DNA of 64,000 bases. It comes from Heterocephalus glaber. Taxonomy: Eukaryota > Chordata > Mammalia > Rodentia > Bathyergidae. The DNA lies in contig NW_004624795.1 of NCBI RefSeq assembly GCF_000247695.1, positions 9,930,265 through 9,994,264 on the forward strand. Direction: 5' to 3'. The translations under genes and the position numbers were made by a program. Of this stretch, positions 49,849 through 63,582 are shown in pieces (within the stretch, counting starts at the first letter, position 1; each line of letters begins with the position of its first letter). The notes under the pieces are model-generated. The model was not told where the DNA came from. It saw nothing but the letters and a program-made list of their open reading frames with translations, and searched no databases.

Positions 49849-52800
49849 CATCTTGGAATTAATGAGATGCGGTAAATTTTAAATGCACTTTCCTGTCTAC
49901 CAATCCCCATGTTAGTACTATGCATATGTTATTTTTAAAATTTCTCAGGATTGGTGTTATTATATCCTTTTTTCACAGTTGAGGAAACTGAGGTTCTCTA
50001 AGGTCAATTTAAGTTCATTAAACAATTATAATTTTAACACCCTGGGTAAAAGCCACTCTGACGCTAAAGATATAGTGATGAGAAGGAAGAGCAAAATCTT
50101 TGCTGTGGTATAAGAATGATAAATGTTACTGAAGGGCACTATGGAGGATGATTTGACCTAATCTAGGGGCTCCACCATGCTAGAAGTTGTGGTATTTTAG
50201 ATGAGATCCAATGAATGATACAGATCTAGAAGAATGTAGCAAGTGAGTTTCTGGCATTGAAAAATGAAAAACGAATGAGTCCAAGGAAGCAAAGAGAGCA
50301 GCTATGGTTTAAATGAGGTCACTCACTTACCATCTGTAGAAAGATATTATGCTGTTTACTTTTCATGCTCGTACCTGCCCCTTGCCAAATACATTCATAC
50401 AGATTAAGTCAATCTTCACTTAGCGTCCAAAGTTACTTTTGATGTGAAATGTGAGAACAAAACCCAAAGGCAAAGGGAATAAAATACTAAGAACTATATT
50501 AGCATCCTATTTCCTTTTTGTTCACCACCACCTACCACCAGCCCTCATTCTACATCCTTGATTTATTGTCAAGCCATTCACAGACTCCCAACCTGCAGCA
50601 CTCAAAGCAATCGGACCGACTCACTGGTCAAGAAATAACCCAGGAAAGGGCACCTATGTAGTTTGTATATACTATATTCCCTCAGCACTCACTGGAGGCT
50701 CCTTGATTCCGATACAAAGCCCTAAAAGAGGACGCAATTTGAGAGAATCCAAAAGCTATAGAAAGAATACAAAATAGAAGGACTAGGACAGTTCCCTAGG
50801 GATTGTTCCAGAAGAAGGGGCCTTCACCTCAGAAGGCAAAAAGAAGAATGACATAGGGACTCACAAAGGTAAGCCCATGTATGAAATATCAATTGTGCCT
50901 TTGGCTCTGACACACAAATTGAAAAATAGCCGTGCATGTGCCTAATTAGAAGAACAGGTGAATCAAAGATGATATTCACAGACATGTTCATACGTGCAAC
51001 ACAGAACTTTGTGTTCCATAAAAAAGTGAAATACTGACATTCATAACTTGGTAACACTTAAATGCCTTTCACACATCTCTATTCCTGTCCATCTTTCTTC
51101 ATTTTCTATTAAATTTACCATTCCCTACACAGGTATATTACAAAAGATGCCAAGCATAAGCAACAGATGTTGCAGAAGGAAAGCAAAAATAAAAAATAAA
51201 ACCTTACAATTTTCACCAACATAAAGTCACATAAAGTCTAATGACTAGGTTCATATACATCAGATTACACATTTACATTTGTTTGAATTTATTTTTATTC
51301 TACCCCTCAATGGTGGGTGAGTTTGTTTTGTTAACAGCAAAGGAAAAATTAATATATTTGGTCAGATAGATCAATGAAGGTGGTGCCTGTAGTAGTAGAG
51401 AAAGTCCTATGCATTTTCAGGACAACCAGATTTTCAGAAGACAAGTGTGCTGAATGGGGTGGTGGGTGTGTGATGGTTAGGTGGGAGAGAGGAGATAGGA
51501 GACAGAAGGAGAATCTAGAAAATAGGAAGTTGAAGTGGATTGTGGCAACCATTCGAGATAGGGATAAATTTCACTTACTTTCCCATGTCCATGTTTGGCT
51601 GAAAATTTTGGAAATGCATTTCTTTGAGGCATATTTTCAGTTACTTAAATTTGTACGACATAAATTAAGTGATAATTTCCCTTCTCTCTAACTGGCCTGA
51701 CATGAGGATAACCAATAGATAGCAATCCCTGATGACTTGCATATTGGACAATTAGGTTAACAATCTTTTTAAAAATTTTGACTTGTACCCATGTATTATT
51801 TTTCCATATTTATAGAATCCATTGCTTAAGGCATCCCGGTACACTCGTGTTTGTGTATGTGTTTGTGTGTAGGTTTATGTGTAACTTTTAGACTTGGCAA
51901 AATTATATACTTTTATTATTAGTTATTCTAGAGGACACAATTACTAAGATTTTTCTGGTAGGAAGCAAGTAAATAAGTATACAAGTGCTTAGTGACTAGT
52001 TGCTGTATGTTAAATATACCCGGGTTGAGAAAATAAAAAAAATTACAGATGGAATATAAGCATAAGTAAACTTCCAATAGCTGACTCAACAAACATAGCC
52101 AGCTCTACTGTCACACAGAGAAATATATTTCCCCCAAATAAATGACTAATTGAATTTATGCTGAGTAGATTCTATTCTAAGCCATTGTGAAACAAATGCA
52201 TTTTTATTCTTTTCACCAGTTATAGAGTTTTTTCTTTGGTTGCAGACAAACTGAAGGAAATAACAATTTCTTTGTGTATAAGCTGAGAGCTAAAGGTTTC
52301 TTTTCCTTCCCCTTCACAATAATTAAATTTGCATAGAAATACAAGTGAAATAGAGCTGCTACCTTTGAGCACTTGGATAATATGAAGAGGTCCAGGATTT
52401 CCTTACTGTACTTTAAAGTGGAAACACCCATCTGACCTGGATAGAATTCATTATATTAATTACAAAAAATCACCCTCCTGGCTGCACCCCCTTCCTCCTC
52501 TTCAGAGCAGAGTTTTAAAGACAAGCAACTAGCTGAAAAGGTCCCTAGAATTCACTTGCATCCCTACAATTTTTTAAAAATAGTAGGGGAAGTAAATTTC
52601 CATGTTCACTCAGGCAGAAAATAGAAAGTAAAATGTGGATTTGCAGCCTAACTTGGATTGCATGGTTAGCTTTATCAGTTTATCACATCCATACACATAT
52701 GTTCTATTTTGTCAGTGTAAACTTTCTGAAAAGTGAAAATTTTAATTTTTTTCCAGGATCCCTGAAATGCTTTCTGAAGTCAGCAGAGACTATATACAAA

Positions 52801-53589
52801 CAGATCTCTGGAAATCATGGAAATGTTTTCCTTGCATTGTAGAAAACAACGGACATCCTTCTAATGCTTGCATTCATTATTGCAGTAATGTATTGCTGGA
52901 AAGAACGACATTAAGCAACTGCTTTGATCAAAACACATTGGTTGCAAAAATCATGGCGTAAACTCAACAATAGTTTCTTTTGATTTATTCATTGCACATG
53001 TGCTGAGCATTAATTTTTTTCTCCCAAATGGCATTTTTACTGCAATTTGGATACATTCATTATTTGTAGTATAATAGTGCACTCTGCAGGATTTCATTTC
53101 TAAATGCAAGATGTGCTAATTATGCCTTTGAGAGAGAAAAAAAGAAAGGAGCAAAGAAAAGAAAGCACAATCAGAAAGTGATTTGTGGAATAGCAGCCAA
53201 GAATCCTGAATAGTGTTTAACCCAGTTCACTTGGAGAAGAAAATTCCTAATGTAAGGAGGAAGGAGGAGAACAGAAGAGTTGTTTTCACTACAAAGTACC
53301 CTAGATTATATATTTTAGGGACTTAAATTGGCCAGGGTATGATTCCATCCTATAGGAAGAAAATTACAAATGACTAATTGTGTTACCCAAAGAGATAGTT
53401 AGACATGGTTCAGTGCAGGGCTTTCAAATAAATTTCATCTCAAGCTTTATTTTCGATGAATCAGTGCTATCTGCCAGAGACACGAGACAGGGAGCAGCAG
53501 CACAAATGCCCCACATTCACCATTCCCTGTATGCTAAAAAGAGTAATGAATCAGTTGCCGGAGGATCTGTGTCCAAGCTCCAATCCTTC
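49849..53589. other. Intergenic stretch with MIR trace
   Basis: A MIR-like segment near 49955-50010 ('tttcacagttgaggaaactgagg') is present. TG-rich sequence lies at 51848-51875. The 105-codon plus frame at 51374-51691 and its partner on the minus strand are unrecognised. Confidence 0.45.
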
Positions 53590-53775
53590 AACTTCCAGAT
53601 ATGTGACTGAGGCCTTTGGAAACTCCAGCCCCTGTGGAGTCATCAGATAACAGCAGCCACGAAAAGATCCACCCAACTGTTAATCCCGCAAATCATGAAC
53701 AGTAAGAAGCTATTATCATGTCATAGCCCTGAATTTTATAATACTTCATTATATTGCAATAGAGAACTAATATGA
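53590..53775 (+). repeat. MLT-like LTR, 3' part
   Basis: 'ccagatatgtgactgaggcctttggaaactccagcccc', ending near 'ttataatacttcattatattgcaatagagaactaat', is a diverged sense LTR 3' half. Confidence 0.6.
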
Positions 53776-53784
53776 AGATAATGC

Positions 53785-54112
53785 CTACCTAGTAGGATTG
53801 GGGTGAGAACTGAATAGTATAATGCATTATGTAAAGTTTCAAAAAAATAAGGAGCTCAGTAAAGGTCAGATATTATTGGCTTCTTTTTCTATACATGAAA
53901 TATCAGGTTTACCACAACTGAATGAATTATTTAAGTTTAATTATGACACAGTGTGGCATAAAAATTCACAGCTAGAGTGAAATCTCAGCTCTATCTGCAA
54001 AATGGGGCAGTCATCATACTCGTCTAATAGGATTGTTGTGAGAATTGGTGACAATAAGATGTGTATATCAATTAGCATAGTGCCTGGAAAATAGTAAAAA
54101 CAAAGTGGTACC
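53785..54112 (-). repeat. Two MIR-like fragments
   Basis: Both halves carry MIR-type segments: 'cctacctagtaggattggggtgagaactgaa' with 'gctcagtaaaggt' near 53785-53870, and 'gcaaaatggggcagtcatcatactcg' with 'tagtgcctggaaaatagta' near 53995-54100. Orientation is uncertain. Confidence 0.6.
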
Positions 54113-57089
54113 TAAAGATTTTAGTGAAGCTTTCCATTTTAAAAGATCAAATTAGTTCCTCTGTTGACAATTAATATCATTGAGTAGAAATTCACTGGAC
54201 CCTGAGGTCAGCCCATGGCTTCATTTGGGCAAAGGATGCAGATGAGGTTAAGAACATATGACCGTTTGCAGTAAGAAGACATATCACATGAAGGTGAAAT
54301 TCCAACAGCAGATATGGTTGCGCCAGATGACACAACAGACAGACATGGCAGAGCTGGTTTTCTAGAGTACAGCTGTAACTCAAGGGTTGGAGCTTAAATG
54401 AGTAAAATACAACAGATGGAGAAAAGACATGAAAGGAAAGGGTATTATCACTTGATGAGTTACCAACAGTCAGAACTAGAACAAAGGCTCTTTGCTCCAT
54501 GCCTTATTCTCAAGCATAATTCTGAGTATCTGCTGCTAAGAGAAAGCCACTGTTGGGTCCTGTGTTAGTCCAGTTGTCCAACAAGCAGATGCCAGGACAG
54601 AAATAAATTTACTTGCAAAGATTTCATCAGGGAAATACAGGGAAGGCTGGGAGAGCCATCAAACCATGATGGAGATCTGACTCCAAGGGGAAGAGAGACA
54701 AAGAAAGAGGGAGACTGGGGGGGCTGGTGAATATATTTCACATAATCTCACCCTAACCAAAGTTTACAAGGTCTTCAGAGAGTCCTTGAGCTACAATGGT
54801 CCATCAGAGAAACCCCATGTATCCAGGAATAGTTCTGCCTTAGTCCATGCCAAACCTAGTCATTAGCTGGAAGCAGCTCCCAGAGAATGCAGCTTCAGTA
54901 CAAATCTAGTGGTAGATTTCAGAGCACAATATTTGGGTCTCTCTCCAAATTGCATTTTCTATATTTGGAAGTCTGAGAGTAGCATCCTCATAGCTGCCAT
55001 AAGTCTACTAGAAAAAAGCTAGGTTGAACAGGTGTTATGTCCACCAGGATGTCATTGATATTCTGGGAAAGTTACCAGTGTATTTCAGTTATGAATCAAA
55101 GGATGAAAAACAAGCGATAAAGCTACTGTGAGACCTGTTTTCAGTCTCCCCTATTGAAAGAAGGTGTCAGAAAATAGAAATAGTTGATTTCTGTTCTGAA
55201 ATATTCGTTTGTCTGAAGTGACATCTCTTTTTACATAATTGATAGACAAAGATCTGACCAGCATTGGTTGAGTAGAGTGTTTAAAAGGTATGAGTAAAAT
55301 TCAAATAAGATTTTCAACACATCTGCTATCAAATGTAACTGCTTCTCCATAGAGAGACAGGTGAAGAAGCTGAATCGATGCCTGAAATCAAAGTACCTTT
55401 ATCATGACTCATATTTCAAATAATGATATTTCATATGATTTGTATGTGAATTTATATCTCTGAAACCAACTGAGAGTTACCAAGTTCTTCAAATGAAATT
55501 GTATAATTATATAGTATTTTAATATTTACTACAAATCCATGTATAATTTAATTCATCAAGTATGTACATTCCTCCATCCCCACATGCGTGTCATTTTCTG
55601 TTGTGTTTTTATATTTCGTTTTTATATTCCCCTTATAGTCCAAAGAATACATTTTGCAACAACCAGATAAAAGCTGGTGAAAGCACACATGCTCATTTCA
55701 ACAGGATACTATCCCAGTGTTAGTAAGTCAGACATTCCATCCCCCTAAGTATTTATCATGAACTCATATGTATTCGGGCCCTTCCTTTAGCTGCAGAGGA
55801 GAACAAAGAAGCCCAGACCAGAGTCAATATCCTCAGGAAATTTCCAATAGCTCTGAGAATCTTTGAGGGCAGAGGAAATGCCTTTCATCTCTTGAATTGT
55901 CACAAACTATTGTACAGGTAGTTCACTGCCCAAAGGTCTTCAGTCAAAGGACTGCGGGCTCTGCTCATCAAGCTCTGGAAGCTGATGCAAAATATGTCTT
56001 CCCAAAGAAAAGAGTTCATTTTCCTAAATAGCCCAAAGGTGTCATATAACTAATGGTAACCTGAAAATAGCTCTGAACTCTATAAGTGTGCTCAATCTGC
56101 AGCACCTACTGGCAGCAGGAACTGAATATTGAATGAGTAAAGTAATTATACATCTGAGAATGCAGAGTATATCCTATTGTCCAAATACAAGACACAGAAA
56201 ATAGTTTCTCTTAGAGATCAGAATACAGAGAGACTGCCATCGGCTGTACCATCCTTGGAAGATTATCTTTGTAGCAGAATCAATTCTCAAATATACACAT
56301 GGGTGATTCACAATAGAGATAATTGAAAAGGTCAGAACAAACAACATTGCGGGCTTTGAGTGGAAATTGGATGATGCCTGTGACTCGGTAAAATTATGTT
56401 GTAATACATTTTGTTCCTAATCATATTCGAAGAGGTCTGTACAACTGTAATATTCATTGACTGGGTGCCAGAAAGGCGTGCCCTAGATTAGGAAGGTAAA
56501 ACCTAACTGGGAACAAACACTGGTTAGAAATCAGTCTACCAAAGGAATAAATCACTGGCTAATGATCATGTGTAATAAAATGGGAAAGGAAAATATATCC
56601 CCAGAGCTACAGGGGACGGCTGGCTGGCCAAATGGAAAATCTCTCCAAAGAGAAGCAGGTGGAGCTGGGGATTGAATGGGGCAGGTCTCACTGAAAAGAG
56701 GTAAGACAGCAGAGCATTCGGTGTGACGCTGGCACTGTTGGCAAAGATAATATCCTCATGTTGGTGTTTCCATCAAGAATTCTGAGATGAAATCAAACAC
56801 AATGTAAGTGGCTGTTAGTGTTTATTGTTGAGGCAGAAAAGAGACCTCTATGAGGAAAAGGGATGGGGGGACTTCAATCAATAGCTTGGTACTGAAAGAA
56901 GTTGAAAATGTGTCTTTTCCCTATCCTCCCTTACTAACAAGGTATATATACAATCAATGCGTCCTTTCCTGATGCTTCTACTCTTATCGCAAGGACCAGC
57001 TGGCTGTGATAGCAGGTGAGCACCATGATGTCTCCAGGGATGAGAGCAACCACTGCTCCTTTCCTTACACAAGAGGAAAAAGTTTCTTT
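54113..57089. other. Intergenic stretch, possible old LTR
   Basis: 'cctgtgttagtccagttgtccaac' at 54558-54581 could be the antisense end of an old LTR-type repeat, running to about 54725. Nothing else was recognised. Confidence 0.35.
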
Positions 57090-57103
57090 AAAAATCCCAT
57101 TCT
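57090..57103. repeat. ID target-site duplication, left copy
   Basis: AAAAATCCCATTCT, identical to 57197-57210. Confidence 0.92.
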
Positions 57104-57196
57104 TGGGCCAGGGATTTAGCTCACTGGTGCCACCACCTGCCTGACAAGTGCAAGGTTCCGAGTTTAATCCCCGATATACACACACACACACACACA
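57104..57196 (+). repeat. ID SINE with (CA)n tail
   Basis: The ID unit starts GGGCCAGGGATTTAGCTCAC and has a B-box-like GAGTTTAATCCC. The usual A tail is replaced by ACACAC repeats (57176-57195). Exact 14-bp duplications flank it. The tail is a microsatellite grown from the SINE end. Confidence 0.93.
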
Positions 57197-57210
57197 AAAA
57201 ATCCCATTCT
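57197..57210. repeat. ID target-site duplication, right copy
   Basis: Exact 14-bp match to 57090-57103. Confidence 0.92.
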
Positions 57211-57284
57211 CATGAACCAATGGAAAATTACCAAACTTCCCTAAATTAAAATTACAACTTCCCTAAAGGCTGACCTGTTTCCTT

Positions 57285-57475
57285 GTTTATTTTTATTTTA
57301 TTTTATTTTTAAATTGAGATTTGAACCCAGAGCCTCCAATTCCCAGCTTCTCCCACACCTGACACAGGGTCTCTCTAAGTCATTATATTGCCCAGGCTAG
57401 GCTGAAACTTGCAGTCTTCCTGCCTCAGCCTTCCAGAATGCTAGGATTACAGGCGTGCACCATTACACCCAGCTC
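57285..57475 (-). repeat. B1+ID dimeric SINE
   Basis: A T-rich start of TTTTA units is followed by an antisense ID-like part ('tttgaacccagagcctccaattcccag') and an antisense 7SL part ('ttgcccaggctaggctgaaa', 'cctgcctcagccttccagaatgctaggatta', 'caccattacacccagct'). Same composite type as 42140-42328, opposite strand. Confidence 0.85.
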
Positions 57476-58624
57476 TCGGTTCCTTCATCAATGGGCCAAT
57501 CTGATTTCCTCTGTCAGTGTCATGTCCCCTTAAGCTCTTCTTTTCCCGAGCTGAAGTCCTTTCCCCATTTTCTCTCACTTTCCAGCTAAGTCTTTGCCTG
57601 TCTTTTCACTTTCCTTGGCTTAGTTATTAATTTTTATTTATCACTGGGTCAGAGGACCCCACATCTGCTATCATCATGAATGAGATCAGAAGCCATCATA
57701 TTAAAACTGAACTTACAAAATAAATCCTTTTGCTGCTTGGTTAATATTTAACTGCTTGGTACATGATTTGGTGGCTGCTTCTGTGACTCCAGTGAGAGAT
57801 ATTGGTGGCTTAGACAAAGAACCCACAACAGAGATGGTCAGAAGTACAACATCCAGATGTGGTGTATTAGACAGGACACCACTATAAATGAGTCGACTTT
57901 AAGAAAATTTATATGCAATTCTGATATTACCCATCTCTCAATACTTTCTGTCATCTACGTTCTCTCTTTCCTCAAAACCAACCATGCCTATCATCCCTAA
58001 TTAAGAACATTGCTTACCTGAGCCCATAAATTGATAGTTTTAAGAATTCACATTTAGGAAAATAGATGACATACATACATCTTATTAAAAACAAATTAGA
58101 AGGGGAGTATTTTTGTGAGGGTGAGATGAAAGCAACAAACAGAAAGAAATGAACACTGCTTGGCATTGCATTGTTCAAGCCACGATACTTTTGAGGGATC
58201 ATTTCAAATTGTATAAATTCTGAGAAGATGTATTGACTATCGGATTTGTTTTATTATATTGTTACAACTGCACAGATAGTTTCATTAAAAATGATTTTCA
58301 AAATTATGTATCCATATAAAAGCAAGTAAAACTGTGTTGTATTGTCAAGCAAGAAAATAAAAATGGGATAGCACTGATTCGGGACACTTAAAACAGAGTT
58401 GGGAGACATCATTCAACCATTGTCAGAAACTTCAGCAGCTGCACCTATGAGCTGAACTTCAGATCTCTCTCATCTCAGCCCCAAAATTTCCGGGAAACTT
58501 TTGACTTCTGCTGACCTCCTATGCAATGAACCCCTTCCCCCAAAACTCCCCAGCATGGGACTGCACCCAATCTCTTACAAAACAGTTTAAAAAGTAATGT
58601 AATTTCCAATGCACCCCCTTCTGT
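57476..58624. other. Intergenic, nothing recognised
   Basis: No gene, RNA gene or named repeat seen. The frame 58014-58202 is unrecognised. Confidence 0.5.
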
Positions 58625-58790
58625 GATTTTATTTCTTATTTTATTAGTATATGATTGCATTGCATAATAATTACATTTATCTTGGGGAATTGGTACAAAT
58701 ACATACTGCATCTTCATCATTTTTACTTCCCTTCTCTCTCCCTTCCCAGTATGCCCCTTCCCATAAATACAGTGCCATTTTGTAAAACCT
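58625..58790 (-). repeat. L1 3' UTR-like fragment
   Basis: 'ttattttattagtatatgattgc', a 'tttatcttggggaattggtacaaata' type run and a polypyrimidine stretch parallel the 3' ends at 8152 and 17755, but with more divergence. It interrupts the 126-codon minus frame at 58475-58855, which is therefore not a gene. Confidence 0.5.
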
Positions 58791-58987
58791 CTGAGCACAT
58801 TTTCAAAACTGCTTGAATGTGTGTTTTTCCAAAATACAATCCTCACTAGACCCATACAAATCTAATTCTCATTGTTCTTTACTAAGTTGGTTTTGTTCTC
58901 AGTTGACAGTATAGATTATTATAAAACTTAATTTATTTATTATTAATATTATAAAGAAAATAAATAGAATTACTTTGACATAGATTA

Positions 58988-58999
58988 ATTAATTTATTT
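58988..58999. repeat. ID target-site duplication, left copy
   Basis: ATTAATTTATTT, repeated at 59094-59105. It is low-complexity, so the match is less diagnostic than the others. Confidence 0.7.
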
Positions 59000-59093
59000 A
59001 TTTATTTATTTATTTATTGGTACCAGGGATAGAACTTAGGACCTGGCACTTTTAAGGCAGGCGCTGGAACCACTGAGCTAAATCCCCAGCCTG
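59000..59093 (-). repeat. ID SINE with (ATTT)n tail
   Basis: The reverse complement reads GGCTGGGGATTTAGCTCAGT through the B-box region to GGTACC, with an AAAT-repeat tail (seen as ATTT units at 58994-59019). Confidence 0.92.
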
Positions 59094-59105
59094 ATTAATT
59101 TATTT
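59094..59105. repeat. ID target-site duplication, right copy
   Basis: Exact 12-bp match to 58988-58999. Confidence 0.7.
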
Positions 59106-61219
59106 TAATCAGATATTTAGTTACACTTATCCTCAATAATTTGTTACTGGTATATTTCTTAACAAAGTTCTTTTTCAATATACCCCTGTTATTTAATTGT
59201 TAAAATAAAATTGCATTTTTCCCTTCAATATTACATTTTATATTTAATAGATTTGAAATTATGTATCCCTTCACATGAATCTTCTCTGTAGACCAAAATG
59301 TTTTTAGTTGAAAAAATCTTTCTCTATGGAAGTTGACTTATCTGGTAAGTTTACAGGAACTTCTGATAAATGAATGTGATTCTCATTTTAACTTTTTCAA
59401 AATTGATGCGTATATCTCAGAACAAACATTTAATAAATACATACTTTTACATTCGTTTAGATATTTTTTCTCAATAATCACCAAACATCTATAATTATTT
59501 TTGTTTTCTCTTTATGATTATTTTGTATACTTTGCCAAATTTATATATTGCAACTTTGTATGCCTTTTCAATTTTCTATTCATCTTGAAGAGAATAATAA
59601 CTTTTCCAATTGATAAACAGTGGCATCAAAGTGTTCTTCCCATGTGTCATGATAGTTCAATTTAAAATTGCCAAATTAATCAATGAAATGTTCTCTTCCA
59701 CCAGGGTTTCTCAGATTGTAAAGTGAATACCTCAGGAATCTTATGAAAACAAAGATTCTGATGGAGCACATCTGAAATGTGAGACAGAATTTCTAACAAG
59801 TTCCCAACTGACCCATGTGACCTGGGACCAAGCTTTGAATAGTCAAGTGACCGTTTAGGCCTTGACTCATTTATATTTCAGTTTCTTCTTCCTTATGAAG
59901 GCACCCGTTTCAATCCCTTTATATTTACAACCTTCCTAACTCCTTCAAAATCTTCAGGGTTTGTTTTAATTTATGTATTAAGTCATCAGGTTAAATATTT
60001 TCAACTAATTGATAAAATACAGTCAAAATGTAGCGGACCTACCTTTGAAAAGTTTACTGTCCTTGTCATCATATAATATTCAGTATTATAAAGTAGCTCG
60101 TCACAAATGCAAATATTTCAGAAACCTGATGCTGGATGACTAAGAGAGGTATGTTTTCCCATATGGATATATGTTTTTAAAATGTAATATCTTTATCGTT
60201 TAAAAAATTGTAATTTTTACTCTAAATGAACACGTAAGACAATATTTGGTATGTTTAAATCTACAGGCTTCATTTTAACTGGTAGACTAATACAGGTTGT
60301 GAAAGTACATTTATAAACTACACATATACTACAACCAATTTCAATTTTTAGTTTTGCTCATTGCCTCTCAATTTAATACTACTTTTATCAACATATTATA
60401 CTCTACTAAAATCTGTTCACATTTTCTCCAAAAGCTCAAGTACTTTATATTATGTTGATCTACTTAATTAAATTTATAATGGCATTCACAATAATGCCAG
60501 ATGTTATACCTTTGGCAGAATAATTTTTATTCCATTCACTGAGAGTTCAAAAAAATGAACTAATACTTAATTTATCTTAAATTTCCTATTTAAAGCATTT
60601 GTTGACATTGAACAAAAAGTCTGGCATCATTTAAATCTTTGCGAAGTTCTTCTGCTAACAAAGCTATTATATTGTTATTGGTGACTTTTAGTATGTTCAC
60701 AGTGAACATTGGTATTAATGACAAAAGAAATTAATTTAGAGCAATTGTATGATCTAAAAGAAAAGCCATGCTTTACAGAATAACATATAAGCGCACTTTC
60801 TCTAGTTGCATGTGTTAAGCCATTGTCAACCCTACTCTTTTTAAAGTAATTATTACCTTTTGAAGTAAATGCTAATGCTTACTTAGCATATTTATGACTG
60901 CTTTATATAGTCACAAATATCATGATAATCCCCTTAATGGTTAATACTTAGGATTAAACATTTTATGCAAGCTTCATTTTTATCAACACATTTTTAAGAA
61001 ACAAAAATCTATTTTTAATTTCTTATCAAATAATACCTTTTTTGCCACAGCTCGTTGCTGCCAAGAATTTATTGCAAAATGAAAGCATAGGGAACATTAA
61101 AATGGATAAATCTTTGTAAAGTTATCATAGAATACATGACAAAAATAACCATAGCAATGACAAAAATAGCCATAGCCATGACATTCCATCTCATCTCTAT
61201 TCTCCATATGTATCATTCA
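59106..61219. other. Very AT-rich stretch
   Basis: It has stops in all frames, no GC-rich sites and no named repeat that I can support. Confidence 0.5.
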
Positions 61220-61272
61220 TAGATAGACAGATAGATAGATAGAGATAGATAGATAGATAGATAGATAGATAG
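61220..61272. repeat. (GATA)n microsatellite
   Basis: About 13 GATA units with GACA and GAGATA interruptions. Confidence 0.95.
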
Positions 61273-63558
61273 TGGAACTTTGAGTGTTTTCCACCCTCTG
61301 CAACAGTAACCTAATGTTTTATGTATCTAGGATCCCAAAGTAGGGCCATAAAAATTCAAGTGACCAGAAGAGACAGCAGTAAAAACAAGTCTCCCATCAA
61401 CACTTAAAGGTAGGTATTCACTGTCCCTAGTTTTTCCTATAAAAGTAGGTTCTGTTTCACCATAAGAATGCTTAATGCTGTCATTGAAAGGAAGGAGTTA
61501 GTGTGTTAGCTATCTTTGGAAAGAAACAGAAAAGACCATTACAAATTCATTTTTTTGTATTGAACAGCACGTTAAAATGAGACTGCTGTCCAATGCATAT
61601 GCATCTCACACTGGACATGGCAGAAGCTGGACGTCGAAATGAAATCAATGCAATGCAGCTATCCATAACACTGTGCTTAAAAAATACAAAATCTAGGGAA
61701 AATGCTAAACCAAACTGGAAACAATAATTATAGCCCTAACCTAGAGCTGCCTCAGGCAAAACATGAGGTCCAGTCATTCTAATTACACCACGAAGTACTG
61801 TCCCCGCTATAAGGACAACAATCTCTCAACTTATTAGGACAGTTAGGAAAATGTTTCTCTTGTGCCTCAAGGATTCAAATGGAAGGCAATGTTGTGGCTT
61901 CCAGGCCACTACCTGCAGATATATTTTATTGGTTTATACATGCTTCTTGTTTATTTGAATTACTTGCAAAAAGTAAACTGAGAGAATTTATTATAGGATT
62001 GTGGTTTCTCTTGGAGAAGACAATTCTGAGATTGAATTTTGACATATGCTAAAAGTCAGCTATAGCTCCACAGAGCAATATTGTCTTGCAAACGCAAAAG
62101 ATGCCACTTAGCATGTATCATCCTAAGTGATATTAATGTAATGCAATTTACCTAGTGCCACAAATGTGCTACTGCCCTGGAACTGTGCAACTCCTAACAG
62201 CTCAATATCTAGGAATGAGACTTTTAGAAGAAATAGCTTTCAATTTGCTACAATCCCTATACAACCTGCTGGATTAATTTCACTACCTGCTCATGCAAGC
62301 AACTGAATTGGTTGCTTCTGGTTTAACTGGTCCTCTTCCTAAGGGTTGTTTCTTTTTGAATGGTTACGCATTTGAATGGCAAGTATCTCCATCTGATTTT
62401 ATAGTTAGCTACTGGACAACCAAAATAATGAAGATGAATCCCAAACTGTCACTACTAGAAAATACTTGCCTTACACCTCATGAGGGTCTTGAATAATGAA
62501 GCCACTGTGTCTCCCACTCTTTGGCACTTTTTCTGTGGATGGTGGAATGGCCACAGTGTGTTTTACTGAAGACTTCAGAGCCATTATTATACATGTTGTA
62601 CATTTTAATCAAAATAATTGAAACACTGGTCCATCTTCCTTACTAGTAGGAAACAGCATGAATGGCTTGAAGCAGAACAGATAGTAGAACAAGATAGTAT
62701 TCCTAGGAAGAGATATGTGTGGAAACAGGGAAACAGAGCAAGGAACAGAAAACATTGCAAAGAAACTCTCCCACCCTCCCTTACATCTCTAACATTGAAT
62801 TTCCTATGTTTCCACTATGGGGAAAACTGAATTTTGTATTCTTGATTTTCTTACATTGCAATTTTCTTCAGTTACTCTAAGCTTTTAGTATCCTGTGGAG
62901 GTACATGCAGTGGTATTTGGACAATGAAGGGAAAGGAGATAAAGGCTAGGGTTGTTTTCTGGTTCTCTCTCTCTCTCTTTCTCTCTCTCTCTTTCAAATC
63001 AACAAATCTGCTGGGGTGCTTATCTTTTCCTTGCAAAGTTGTTGGAAAGTAAAATGTTGCTTCTTACATTTTCCCAGCACCCACACAACCAGTGAGTGAC
63101 ATTGTGTGTTAAAATTTTGCCACCATAAGCATTCTGCTAGTCATTCCTATTGCCAGTTTAAATGTGCACCCTTGTTTCCATGGCTGGACTGAATCTTGGT
63201 AGATAAGGTGTATTGAATAATGTCAATACACAGCTTGTTAGAGCTGACAATGGATGCTCAGAAGGTGTCAAACAGGAGAAGAACACAGCCTTTATCCACC
63301 GCAGGTAGCTTAAAGTTGAAGTGTGGTAAATTGGGCATGTCTAAAATGGAACTGTCAAGCTTAGAAAGTTTAATATTGAACCTTTCTCTACTGATCTTAA
63401 ACAGACTAATATATTGAGGCACTGCAATTTCTCTTGGGTTATACATTGCTTGAAAAATAATATGTATTAAAGCTACTAAAATGCCCTGTGAAGTAAAGGA
63501 GCAAAAACAATTATTAAGTGATCAATTATTTTCTTCTACAGATGCCCATGTGATTCTA
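61273..63558. other. Intergenic stretch with CT tract
   Basis: A (CT)n tract with TTT interruptions lies at 62964-62995. Frames at 62293-62496, 62618-62830 and 63220-63417 are short and unrecognised. Confidence 0.5.
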
Positions 63559-63576
63559 AACAGAGTTTCCTCCCAT
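63559..63576. repeat. Direct repeat, left copy (tRNA-Tyr half)
   Basis: AACAGAGTTTCCTCCCAT matches 63624-63641 at 17 of 18 positions. Confidence 0.88.
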
Positions 63577-63582
63577 GTGCAC

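Noticed and set aside
58475..58855. 126-codon minus frame
   Set aside because: The middle overlaps an L1 3' UTR-like fragment; the ends are unrecognised.
61220..61272. CRISPR-like regular repeats
   Set aside because: Pure tetranucleotide microsatellite without spacers, in a mammalian genome.
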